A DNA stretch of 64,000 nt from Candidatus Promineifilum breve (GTDB lineage Bacteria; Chloroflexota; Anaerolineae; Promineifilales; Promineifilaceae). Where the stretch lies: positions 3,140,726-3,204,725 of the forward strand of contig NZ_LN890655.1 in the NCBI RefSeq assembly GCF_900066015.1. The letters are read 5' to 3'. Below, piece after piece: positions 7,842-15,901 of this stretch (its first letter is position 1; each line of letters opens with the position of its first letter). A model generated the notes under the pieces. The model had not been told where the DNA came from and did no database searches. It saw only the letters and a list, made by a program, of their open reading frames with translations. The position numbers and the translations under genes were made by a program.

Positions 7842-9209
7842 ATGAAAAACCAATTCCGCTATGCCCTATCTATCGTGCTGCTTGTTCTAGCCTTGGCGGG
7901 TTGCGCCTCCCCTCCGGTGACGACCGAGCAAACGCCATCCTCTACCGTAATGCCTACGGCAGCGGCTACCCACAGGCCCACCGCGACCAATCGCCCGGCC
8001 CTCACAGAACGGGTCGCCACACCCGCACCTACCGACACGGTGGCCGCGCCGCCGGCAACCGCTGCCCCTAAGCCGCTCGCCGGCAACCTGATTCTCTACG
8101 CCTCGGCCGTCGATTTATCAGTTGCGTCAGCCCCAAACGGTCGAATGGGGCGCTACTTCGCTTTCCGCACCTTGCCCACGCTGCCCTTCCTCGACCCCGC
8201 GTTCTTTGATGCGTTTTACGGTATGACCGAGAATATGGATCCAATCGGTCTGTTTCTGTTGGACTTTCGGCCGCGTCTCTCGCCCGACGGCCGCTTCATC
8301 TTGCTGTCCGGCCTCACCAGCTACCCCGACGGCGGCAGAGAGGGCACCGGCACGTGGTTGATTGACCTGGACGGGGGCACGGCGCGGCGCTTGCTGCCCG
8401 ACGGTAAAATCGCCTCCTGGAATCCGGCAAGCGACGCCATCGCCTACGGGGAGGGGGACGCCCTCTATACGCTGAGCACCGCCGAGGGGGCCGAACCACA
8501 GCGCCTGTTTCAACACCCGGACTTGTGGCCACAGTACGCCTACTGGTCGCCGGATGGGCAATGGATCGCCGCGTTGACTTCCACGGAATCGGCCGCGTAT
8601 GATACCGGCTACGCGGCAACCTACTGGCTTGTGCCGGCCGCCGGCGGCCCGGCGCGCGAATTGACGACGCAGGCCGCCGGGGCCATGGAGTACGTCTCGA
8701 CCGATGTATCCTGGTCGCCCGACGGCCAATTCCTGCTGGCGCGGAACCGCGTGTTCGATCTGGCGGGCAACCTTCTGTCGCCGGACTATCCAGGGCGGGT
8801 GGATTGGTTGCCCGACGAATCGACCCTACTCAGCAACAGCAACGACGGCCTGCGTATCCTGACGATTGCCGGCGAGGAGATAGCGCGGATTAGCGAAGGG
8901 TACTTCAATGAAGCATGGGCCTTTTCCCGCGACGGCCGCCAACTGGCCTATGCGCTACCCCGCGACGAGGCGGGTATGGCCGTGGCCGTCTATGATCTGG
9001 ATCGTGGCGAGAACCGGGTCATCGGCGTTGTGCCCGGCGCGCTCAATATGGATCTGCTGCGTTGGAGCGCCGATGACACGCAGTTGATTGCCGGTGTTTT
9101 CCTGGAAACCGGGCACGAAATCTGGACGCTGGCCGCGGAGCCGGGGGGCGCAACCGAACGGTTGTTGGAAGATGCCGAGTTGATCGAGGTATTTCTCCAC
9201 CGACCCTGA
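7842..9209 (+). CDS. Beta-propeller (PD40/TolB-like) lipoprotein, paralogue
   Basis: I start at ATG 7842 (MKNQFRYALSIVLL), preceded by GGAG at 7831-7834; an upstream TTG in the same frame is unlikely. The signal peptide ends in ALAGC. A Thr/Ala/Pro linker follows. Propeller blades carry SPDGRFILLSG, WSPDGQWIAALTS, WSPDGQFLLARN and WSADDTQLIAG. The domain order matches the upstream gene, so the two probably arose by tandem duplication. The product should be an exported lipoprotein of about 455 residues with an unknown ligand. Confidence 0.8.
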   Translation: MKNQFRYALSIVLLVLALAGCASPPVTTEQTPSSTVMPTAAATHRPTATNRPALTERVATPAPTDTVAAPPATAAPKPLAGNLILYASAVDLSVASAPNGRMGRYFAFRTLPTLPFLDPAFFDAFYGMTENMDPIGLFLLDFRPRLSPDGRFILLSGLTSYPDGGREGTGTWLIDLDGGTARRLLPDGKIASWNPASDAIAYGEGDALYTLSTAEGAEPQRLFQHPDLWPQYAYWSPDGQWIAALTSTESAAYDTGYAATYWLVPAAGGPARELTTQAAGAMEYVSTDVSWSPDGQFLLARNRVFDLAGNLLSPDYPGRVDWLPDESTLLSNSNDGLRILTIAGEEIARISEGYFNEAWAFSRDGRQLAYALPRDEAGMAVAVYDLDRGENRVIGVVPGALNMDLLRWSADDTQLIAGVFLETGHEIWTLAAEPGGATERLLEDAELIEVFLHRP

Positions 9210-9243
9210 ACCGGAGCCACTGACCGGACGAGAATCGGAGATT

Positions 9244-9273
9244 TTGGCATTCCTGCGAGAAGGCATGTACGAT
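9244..9273 (+). promoter_or_regulatory. Possible promoter upstream of the LURP-one gene
   Basis: TTGGCA (9244-9249), an 18-nt spacer and TACGAT (9268-9273). It would give a leader of about 160 nt. The gap 9210-9441 shows no other feature. Confidence 0.3.
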
Positions 9274-9441
9274 ATATGGTTGCCTCTGCTGGAAGTTGAG
9301 TGTCTGAAACAAGCGCCGGGCAACCATCCACCGACAGTCAGCAGCCAGGGCGCTCCCAGGCTCGGCAACGGGGAGAAGTGATGTCAAACAGGAAAGAAGC
9401 TACTGAATTTACCATTGTCAGCAATTACGGAGACATAAACC

Positions 9442-9984
9442 ATGGGCAAACGACGTGAACAACGACGCGAAGAGCGTGAGACTTTCGGCCGGCGCGGCAC
9501 GGCTAACCGCTATCGGATGCGGCAGAAGCTGGTTTCGTTCGGCGATGACTTCTGGATCGAGGACGAGAGCGGCCAGCGCGCCTTCAAGGTTGACGGCAAA
9601 ATGCTGCGGGTGCGCGACACGCTCTTCTTTGAAGATACGCAGGGGCAGGTCATGTGCAAAATCCAGGAAAAGCTGGTACGCATCAAGGATACCAAGACGA
9701 TTGAAGGCCCGAACGGCGAGACGTTGGCCGTCGTCAAAAAGGCTCTGATCACCCCCCTGCGCGACCGTTGGACGGTCAAGATCGGCGACGGCCCTGATCT
9801 CGCCGTGCAGGGCAACGTCGTCAACCACCAGTACACCATCGGTGAGGAAGGGCGCAAGGTCGCCGAAGTGTCGAAAAAGTGGTTCCGGCTGGCCGATACG
9901 TATGGCGTCCAGATCGAACCGGGGCAAAATGACGTCGTGATTCTGGCTATCACCGTGGCCGTCGACATGATGGCGCATGGCTAG
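9442..9984 (+). CDS. LURP-one-related (Tubby-C-like) protein
   Basis: The 180-residue protein starts with a very basic segment (MGKRREQRREERETFGRR) and continues as a LURP-one/scramblase-like beta barrel. It shows the alternating pattern YRMRQKLVSFGDDFWIEDESG, then AFKVDGKMLRVRDTLFFED and GQVMCKIQEKLVRIKDTKTIE. The end, DVVILAITVAVDMMAHG, fits the central hydrophobic helix of this fold. The role of bacterial members is not known; phospholipid binding has been suggested. It lies 24 bp before a SulP carrier gene and may be co-transcribed with it. Confidence 0.8.
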   Translation: MGKRREQRREERETFGRRGTANRYRMRQKLVSFGDDFWIEDESGQRAFKVDGKMLRVRDTLFFEDTQGQVMCKIQEKLVRIKDTKTIEGPNGETLAVVKKALITPLRDRWTVKIGDGPDLAVQGNVVNHQYTIGEEGRKVAEVSKKWFRLADTYGVQIEPGQNDVVILAITVAVDMMAHG

Positions 9985-10008
9985 TCCACTTCGGCGCGAC
10001 GCGCGGCC

Positions 10009-11697
10009 ATGAAACGACAGTTTTTCAATCGCAACACCATTGGCGAAGACCTGACCGCCGGGCTTGTTCTGGGCATCCAGAGCATTCCTGACGGTCTGGC
10101 CAACGGCCTGCTGGCGCTGATCAATCCCATCCACGGGCTGTATGGCTACATGATGGGCACGTTCACCGGCGCGCTTTTCACAAGTTCTACATTCATGTCG
10201 GTGCAGGCCACCAGCGCCATGGCCCTGGTCGTCGCCAGTGTGCCCCAGGTCACCGCCGGGCGTGATCCCAACACGCCCCTGTTTGCCCTGGCGATCCTCA
10301 CCGGCCTGTTCATGCTGGCCGCCGGACTGCTGAAGCTGGGGTCGCTGGTGCGCTTCGTGCCCAATGCGGTGATGACCGGCTTTCTCAATGCGGTGGCGTT
10401 CTTGATCATTCTGGGGCAGCTGGACGACTTCACCGGTTTCAGCAGCACCGGCCCGAATCGCCTTGTGCGCACCCTGGACCTGCTGCGCAACCTGGATCAG
10501 GTGCACCTGCCGACGTTAATGGTGGGCATCCTCACCATTATCCTGATCCTGACGTTGGAAAAGACCAGTCTAAAGTCGCTGGGTATGGTGGTGGCCATCG
10601 TCGTGGCCTCGCTGGTTGTGCCGCTGCTGGGCGCGGACAGAATCGAGTTGGTCCGGGATATAGCCGCCATCCCGGACTCATTGCCCCGGCCGGTTTTGCC
10701 GGCCCTGGCTGTGTTTCCCGGTCTGATGATTCCCGCCTTATCGCTGACTTTTGTCGGCCTGATGCAAGGCGCGGGTATCACCCAATCCATCCCTGAGCCG
10801 GACGGTAGTTATGCGGATGCTTCCGGTGATTTTATCGGCCAGGGGATGGCAAATGTTTTCTCCGGTTTGTTCCAGGGCACGGCCGTCGGCGCTTCGCTCT
10901 CCGCCACGGCCCTGGTCGTCGGCGCCGGGGCGCGCAGCCGTCTGGCCAACCTTTCGGCCGGCGTGGTCATGGCCGTGACGATTGTTCTGTTTGGCCGCTT
11001 TGTGGGTGCCATTGCCATGCCGGTGCTGGCCGGTTTGTTGATCGTGGTCGGTTTCCGCACGCTCAAACCGCACCAAATCAGGATGGTGTGGAAAACGGGC
11101 ATGGTGCAGCAAGCGGTGATGACGCTCACCTTCCTGGCCGCCCTCCTCATTCCGCTGCAATACGCGGTGTTGCTGGGCGTGGCCCTGGCTATCCTGCTCT
11201 ATGTCTTCCAGCAATCCAATACCGTAACGGTCAAGGGCTGGGAAATAGGGCCGGGACAGTATCCGGTGGAGAGCGAGCCGCCACCGGTCGTGCCGCCGCG
11301 TCAAGTCACGATCCTCATGGCTTACGGCAGCCTGTTCTATGCCGCCGCGCCGGTGTTCAGCAAGCAGTTGCCGGAAGTCACGGCCGAGACGCGCCACGCC
11401 GCGGTCATCGTGATCTTGCGCGGCCAAAACGAGGTCGGCAGCACCTTCCTCAAGGTCTTGACCCAGTACGCCGACCAACTCCACCGCCAACAGAGCACCT
11501 TGATGCTGGCGGGCGTGGAACCACAAGTTCTGATGCAGATGGAGCGCACCGGGGTGTTGTCAATCATTGGCCGGCACAACATCTTCCCGGCGTCGGAAGG
11601 AATTGGGCAAGCGCTGCTACAGGCCGTTGAGGCGGCCGAGCAGTGGGTCGCCGGCCAACCGGAGGGCGGCGCGGCTTTTTCTCCGGGCACCATCTGA
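10009..11697 (+). CDS. SulP family anion transporter with STAS domain
   Basis: The 562-residue protein has the SulP transmembrane core (EDLTAGLVLGIQSIPDGLANG at the first helices, NPIHGLYGYMMGTFTGALF, the GDFIGQGMANVFSGLFQG segment) with about 11-12 helices. A C-terminal cytoplasmic STAS domain follows (about 430-545, QVTILMAYGSLFYAAAPVF...VIVILRGQNEVGSTF). SulP proteins carry sulfate, bicarbonate or other anions; the substrate cannot be told here. A paralogue is encoded at 44954-46699. Confidence 0.9.
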   Translation: MKRQFFNRNTIGEDLTAGLVLGIQSIPDGLANGLLALINPIHGLYGYMMGTFTGALFTSSTFMSVQATSAMALVVASVPQVTAGRDPNTPLFALAILTGLFMLAAGLLKLGSLVRFVPNAVMTGFLNAVAFLIILGQLDDFTGFSSTGPNRLVRTLDLLRNLDQVHLPTLMVGILTIILILTLEKTSLKSLGMVVAIVVASLVVPLLGADRIELVRDIAAIPDSLPRPVLPALAVFPGLMIPALSLTFVGLMQGAGITQSIPEPDGSYADASGDFIGQGMANVFSGLFQGTAVGASLSATALVVGAGARSRLANLSAGVVMAVTIVLFGRFVGAIAMPVLAGLLIVVGFRTLKPHQIRMVWKTGMVQQAVMTLTFLAALLIPLQYAVLLGVALAILLYVFQQSNTVTVKGWEIGPGQYPVESEPPPVVPPRQVTILMAYGSLFYAAAPVFSKQLPEVTAETRHAAVIVILRGQNEVGSTFLKVLTQYADQLHRQQSTLMLAGVEPQVLMQMERTGVLSIIGRHNIFPASEGIGQALLQAVEAAEQWVAGQPEGGAAFSPGTI

Positions 11698-11747
11698 TTC
11701 GGAATTGCATTCGCATCCCTAGCTCATCCGTGCTACAGTAGCCCGCC

Positions 11748-13013
11748 ATGACGTTGGAGCTTGACAAGTTATCGCCCGACCTGGAACAGATGGCCCGCGC
11801 CGCGGCCGAAATGCGCCGGGAGCAAAAAACGCGCGCCAAACAACTGCGCGAACTGGTGGCTGAGCGGGCCACCGATTGGGCCGGCATCCGCGCCGGGTTA
11901 CAGCGGGCGGAAGAGATCGCCGACCGCAAGTATTTCCGCGCCGCCGCCCCGCTGACCGAGAATGAGCCGCTCAACGCCGCCATCCCGCCCCCACCACCGC
12001 CCGACCGGGCCACGATCATCGCCACCGACGGCTCGCAGATCATGCCCGACCGTCACGCCGCCTTCCTCTACTACCTGATCAATGTTGGGGCCATCGTCTA
12101 TCACCACGGCAGCGATTTGGCCCCGGCCATCCATACCTCGCCGCGCCTGTTCTACCCGCAGATCGAGGACGACCAGACCGAGGATGAGCCGGGCTTCGAC
12201 ACGAGTCAGGTGACCATTGCCCGCGACCGGGGCGAGATCGAGATGCTGGCCAACCTGGCCGCGGCTTATCGCGGCGGCCCCGGCTGGGTGCTGGCCCTGC
12301 TCGATCAGCGGCTGCTCTACTGGCCGATGGTCGGCGAGCGGGGCAGCGCCGAGGGCGTCGTCGCCAACTGGACGCGGGCCATGCGCCACATCCACGAGAC
12401 GGGCGCGCTGCTGGCCGGCTACATCGACCGGCCGGGCAAGCGCTCGGTCATCACCATGCTCCAGACCTTGCTCGACGAACCGGATATGGATTGGCGGGCC
12501 TTGGGCAAGCGGCCGACGGGCAACGAATTGACCGACGCCGGCCTCTATGCCACGCTGCTCGGCCCCGGCTGCCGCAGCCCGGTCTTCGTCGATATTTCAT
12601 CCACCAACAAGCGCTTTGCCGAGGAAGACCCCAACATCGAGGTCTGCTTCTTTTATCTGAACGCCGGTAACAGCAACGTGGCCGTCGCCGACGAGCTGGA
12701 GCCGGGCGGCGAGGCGCGGGCCGTGGCCCGAGTGGATATACCGCGCTGGGTGGCCGAGAACCCGGCGGCGGTCAGCGCCGTCCATAGCCTCGTCTATGAC
12801 CAGTGCCGCATCCTGCGCAACTATCCCTACGCCCTGACGCGGGCCGACGAGCTGGCCGTGGTGAAGCGCGACGACGAGACCAATCTCAATTTTATGATCG
12901 ATCTCGCCATGCAACGGGTGGGCCTGAGCGGCAGCGAGACGGCCAAGCAGAGCGGCAAGGAGATCGCCCGCGGCGGCCGCACGCAGTACCGGATGGGCAG
13001 CGGGCATGGCTAA
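11748..13013 (+). CDS. nurA: NurA family 5'-3' nuclease
   Basis: The 421-residue protein carries the NurA core. The metal-binding motif IATDGSQIMPDRH (D94, S96) follows an N-terminal helical region. Later conserved blocks include LLDQRLLYWP, SVITMLQTLL and a C-terminal DQCRILRNYPYALTRADELAVV. NurA is a nuclease that works with the HerA hexameric translocase to resect DNA ends. Here herA follows as the third gene of the cluster, which supports the call. A 133-bp repeat-filled palindrome separates it from the next gene. Confidence 0.87.
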   Translation: MTLELDKLSPDLEQMARAAAEMRREQKTRAKQLRELVAERATDWAGIRAGLQRAEEIADRKYFRAAAPLTENEPLNAAIPPPPPPDRATIIATDGSQIMPDRHAAFLYYLINVGAIVYHHGSDLAPAIHTSPRLFYPQIEDDQTEDEPGFDTSQVTIARDRGEIEMLANLAAAYRGGPGWVLALLDQRLLYWPMVGERGSAEGVVANWTRAMRHIHETGALLAGYIDRPGKRSVITMLQTLLDEPDMDWRALGKRPTGNELTDAGLYATLLGPGCRSPVFVDISSTNKRFAEEDPNIEVCFFYLNAGNSNVAVADELEPGGEARAVARVDIPRWVAENPAAVSAVHSLVYDQCRILRNYPYALTRADELAVVKRDDETNLNFMIDLAMQRVGLSGSETAKQSGKEIARGGRTQYRMGSGHG

Positions 13014-13146
13014 AAGATTTCAACGCCAAGGAACGAAGAGTGGCGGGTGGCAAGTGGCAAGTGGCGAGTGGCATGTTCACCGAGACTTGCTACCCGCCAC
13101 CCGCTACCCGCCACTCCTTAGCGTCTTGGCGTTTATTTCTTTTCTT
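13012..13146. repeat. Long imperfect palindrome of 7-nt units (GTGGCAA/GTGGCGG)
   Basis: The left arm reads AACGCCAAGG then GTGGCGG, GTGGCAA, GTGGCAA, GTGGCGA units. The right arm is the complement (ACCCGCCACCCGCTACCCGC, then CTTAGCGTCTTGGCGTT). The two arms match in order over about 60 bp, making one large stem with internal tandem units. It occupies the whole nurA-to-next-gene gap and stops before the ribosome binding site at 13149. Confidence 0.88.
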
Positions 13147-13157
13147 ACGGAGTGAAC

Positions 13158-13820
13158 ATGGCCGACAGTGATGGGTGGTTAGAACGGGAAGAGCCGATCG
13201 GCCGCGTGTTGCGCGCCGGCACGGCCGGGTTTGTCATCGGCTGCCAGGTGCAGCAGCTTTCCGGGCCGTCCTTCGGCTGCCTGGTGAAGGCCCGGCCGGT
13301 GGACGAGCGCGAGGCGATCTTCGGCCTCATCTACAACATGAATGTCGATGACGACCCGCTGGTGCGGCGGCTGGTGCTGGCCGACAACCCGCGCCAGGAA
13401 GTCATCAACGACCAGCGCCAGAACCGGCTGCTGCCGATTGAGATGAGCGTGTTGTGTGTGGGCTACTGCCTCAACGGGCGTTTCTTCCACGGCCTGCCGC
13501 CGCGCCCGCCGCTCAACCTCGACCCGGTTTACCTGTGCCACGACCGGGCCGAACTGGCCCGCTTCACCGACCGGCTTGGCTATCTACGTCTCATTCTGCG
13601 CGCCGCCGACATGGGCGTGCCGGTCGATCAACTGCTTGTGGCCCACGTGCAGGACGTGTTCAAGCTGCGCGGCTACGACGTCGATTGGGCCACGGGGGTG
13701 ATCAACGAAGTGATCGAACTGTTGCGCAGCGATTACGACACGCTGGTGCCGGTGCTGGAAGCGCTGGGCGAGGCGCTGCCCGGCTTGGGCGGCGTGCCCG
13801 AGGCGACGGGGGGCTTCTGA
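13158..13820 (+). CDS. Unknown protein between NurA and HerA
   Basis: The 220-residue protein starts at ATG 13158 with GGAG at 13149-13152. I do not recognise a named family. The N-terminus (IGRVLRAGTAGFVIGCQV, SFGCLVKARPVDEREAIFGLIYNM) looks like a small beta barrel, similar in style to the HAS barrel at the start of HerA proteins. The C-terminal half is helical. The stop overlaps the herA start (TGA/ATG sharing A at 13820), so production is coupled to HerA. Position suggests an accessory subunit of a HerA-NurA complex. This is inference from context only. Confidence 0.6.
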   Translation: MADSDGWLEREEPIGRVLRAGTAGFVIGCQVQQLSGPSFGCLVKARPVDEREAIFGLIYNMNVDDDPLVRRLVLADNPRQEVINDQRQNRLLPIEMSVLCVGYCLNGRFFHGLPPRPPLNLDPVYLCHDRAELARFTDRLGYLRLILRAADMGVPVDQLLVAHVQDVFKLRGYDVDWATGVINEVIELLRSDYDTLVPVLEALGEALPGLGGVPEATGGF

Positions 13821-15553
13821 TGTTTAACGTGCCGCAAGATTCCAATGAACCATCCGGCCCGCTGGGCTACGTCGTCGGCGGCGGGCTGAAGAGTGGCCTG
13901 CGCGTGCGCCTCACCATCCCGGCCGACGGCGTGCAGGAGGGCGGCTTCGTCGTCTGCGAGACGCCCCGCTACCGCTACTACGGCCTCATCACCGACCTGC
14001 AACTAGGCGCCACCGACCCGCGCTTCGCCGACGAGAAATCCGACCGGCTGCCGGCGGGCATCCAGGGCGCGCTCTACGGCAAGACGCTCTACACCACGCT
14101 GGAGATGTATTCCACCCTGCTGCTCGACCGCGGGCCGGAACTCACCGCGCCGGAGCGGGCCGAGTGGGAAGCGCGGGTGGCGACCGGCGACGAGAACCCC
14201 GGCCCCAAGCCGGTGAAGACCGTGCCCGCCCATCACGCGCCGGTGCGGCCCGCTGACGCGGCCGACGTGGCCGCCATCTTCGGCGAGGAGGGCGGCGTCA
14301 ATTTCGTCGTCGGCCACACCATTGAGCAGGGCCACCCGGTGTGCCTCGACCTGGAGCGCTTCGTCAAGCGCAGCAGCGGCATCTTCGGGGCCACGGGCAC
14401 GGGCAAGAGTTTCCTGACGCGCATGGTGCTGGCCGGGCTGATGAAGACCAACGTGGCCGCGGCGCTGGTGTTCGACATGCACAACGAATACGGCTTCGAC
14501 GACACCGACTCCGACCGCGGCGAGCGCGTCTGGGGGCTGAAGAGCCTGTTCCGCTCCCAGGTGGAGGTGGCCGGGCTGGGCGCGGGGTCGATGGCCGGGG
14601 CCAACCGCTCCGATTTCGACGTCCTGCTGAGCGCCGAAGAGTTCACCATTGACGACATTTTGCTCATCGGCGAGAAGCTGAGCCTGACCGAGACCAGCGC
14701 GGTCACGCTCCACGCGCTGGAGCGCTCCTTCGGCAACAAGTGGTTCGCCAAATTCATGGCGATGGATCCGTCGGCCGAGGAGATCGACCCCGACACGGGC
14801 AAGAAGACGCCCGCGCCCAACTCAGTCGCCTTCTGGGCGCGTTTCAGCAACGTCAACGAGGAAGCCGCCAAGGGTCTCTACCGCCGCCTGAAACCGATCT
14901 ATGACAAGCCCTACATCGTTGACAAGCCGCCGATCGATGCCGTGGCCGAGATCGTCAACCGGCTGGAGGGCGGGCGCCACGTCATCCTCAGCTTCGGCCG
15001 CTTCGAGGCCGAGGAAGATTACCTGCTGGTGTCCAATATCCTGACGCGGCGCATCCGCGATAAGTGGGTGAAGGCGACGGAGAATTTCAAGGGTGGGCTG
15101 GGCGGTTCCGCGCCGCGGCCGTTGGTCATCGTCGTGGAGGAAGCCCACAAGCTGCTCAGCCCCGGCGTGTCGCGCCAGACGGCTTTCGGCACCATCGCCC
15201 GCGAACTGCGCAAGTACAACGTGACGCTGCTCATCGTCGATCAGCGGCCGTCGGGCATCGACGATGAGGTGATGTCGCAACTGGGCACGCGCGTCACCGG
15301 CTGGCTGGGCGACGATGATGACATCCGCGCCGTGCTCAGCGGTCTGGCCGGCCGCGACCAGTTGCGCGGCATGTTGGCTCGCTTGCAGGAGAAAGAGGAA
15401 GTGCTGCTGCTGGGTTGGGGGGTGAAGATGCCCATCCCCATCCGCTCGCGGCGCTATGATAAGCGGTTTTATGATGAGATTCGTGGGCGGAGCGCTACGG
15501 CTGCGCCGGAACGGCCTTACCGGCTGGAAGATGCTAATGCGGATTTGTTCTAG
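13820..15553 (+). CDS. herA: HerA-type ATPase / DNA translocase
   Basis: The start is ATG 13820, overlapping the preceding stop; the in-frame upstream extension is spurious. The 577-residue protein has an N-terminal HAS-barrel-like region (GYVVGGGLKSGLRVRL...RYYGLITDL) and Walker A GATGTGKS at about 190-197. It also has Walker B VIVVEEAHKLLS, and GTIARELRKYNVTLLIVDQRPSGID, the sensor/arginine-finger region typical of HerA/FtsK-like ATPases. HerA forms hexamers that pump DNA to the NurA nuclease. With nurA in the same cluster the pair is well supported; a role in repair or phage defence is possible. Confidence 0.92.
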   Translation: MFNVPQDSNEPSGPLGYVVGGGLKSGLRVRLTIPADGVQEGGFVVCETPRYRYYGLITDLQLGATDPRFADEKSDRLPAGIQGALYGKTLYTTLEMYSTLLLDRGPELTAPERAEWEARVATGDENPGPKPVKTVPAHHAPVRPADAADVAAIFGEEGGVNFVVGHTIEQGHPVCLDLERFVKRSSGIFGATGTGKSFLTRMVLAGLMKTNVAAALVFDMHNEYGFDDTDSDRGERVWGLKSLFRSQVEVAGLGAGSMAGANRSDFDVLLSAEEFTIDDILLIGEKLSLTETSAVTLHALERSFGNKWFAKFMAMDPSAEEIDPDTGKKTPAPNSVAFWARFSNVNEEAAKGLYRRLKPIYDKPYIVDKPPIDAVAEIVNRLEGGRHVILSFGRFEAEEDYLLVSNILTRRIRDKWVKATENFKGGLGGSAPRPLVIVVEEAHKLLSPGVSRQTAFGTIARELRKYNVTLLIVDQRPSGIDDEVMSQLGTRVTGWLGDDDDIRAVLSGLAGRDQLRGMLARLQEKEEVLLLGWGVKMPIPIRSRRYDKRFYDEIRGRSATAAPERPYRLEDANADLF

Positions 15554-15901
15554 TCGTGCTTGCCATTGCCCTTTAGTCGCCGCTGTGTTACGATCTTCAC
15601 TATTATCCTTCATTCATCGATCATCCTTGCAGGCTTGAATCATTTCGCGTTCGTCATCATGGTTACTCTCGTGGGATCACAATTCTCATCCGGGCTGATC
15701 GCTGCCGGTCGGCCACGCTTTATCATGCGGTAACCACAACGGATCGATCTCCCTGCAAGCGCGCCGGCCGTGCCCGGCGTTCATTTGATTGTGAATGGTG
15801 GATGCATTAACGGCATTCACCTTTTTTGTTTTGGGCCAGGCGACCGGCCCGCGTTGTTGATCATTATTCATTATCATTAGCAAGGGAGTTGTTGATTTAT
15901 T
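15554..15901. other. 348-bp gap: no gene seen; carries a hairpin-T6 terminator
   Basis: No plausible ORF is visible. From about 15690 the stretch is rich in small dyads (GCCGGTCGG, GCGCGCCGGCCGTGCCCGGCG). It ends with a clear intrinsic terminator at 15797-15827, about 245 nt after the herA stop and 75 nt before the next gene. It could be a long 3' UTR, an attenuator leader for the PIN/TRAM gene, or an unrecognised small RNA. Confidence 0.5.
15797..15827 (+). terminator. Rho-independent terminator
   Basis: The stem GGTGGATGC (15797-15805) pairs with GCATTCACC (15813-15821, one G-U pair) around a 7-nt loop, followed directly by TTTTTT (15822-15827). Confidence 0.75.

Noticed and set aside
15554-15650. 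A short coding frame after herA (15456-15638)
   Set aside because: It starts within herA in another frame, lacks a ribosome binding site and has no conserved pattern.
15690-15790. tRNA gene in the gap after herA
   Set aside because: No cloverleaf with a T-arm GTTCRA box or a matching 7-bp acceptor stem could be drawn.
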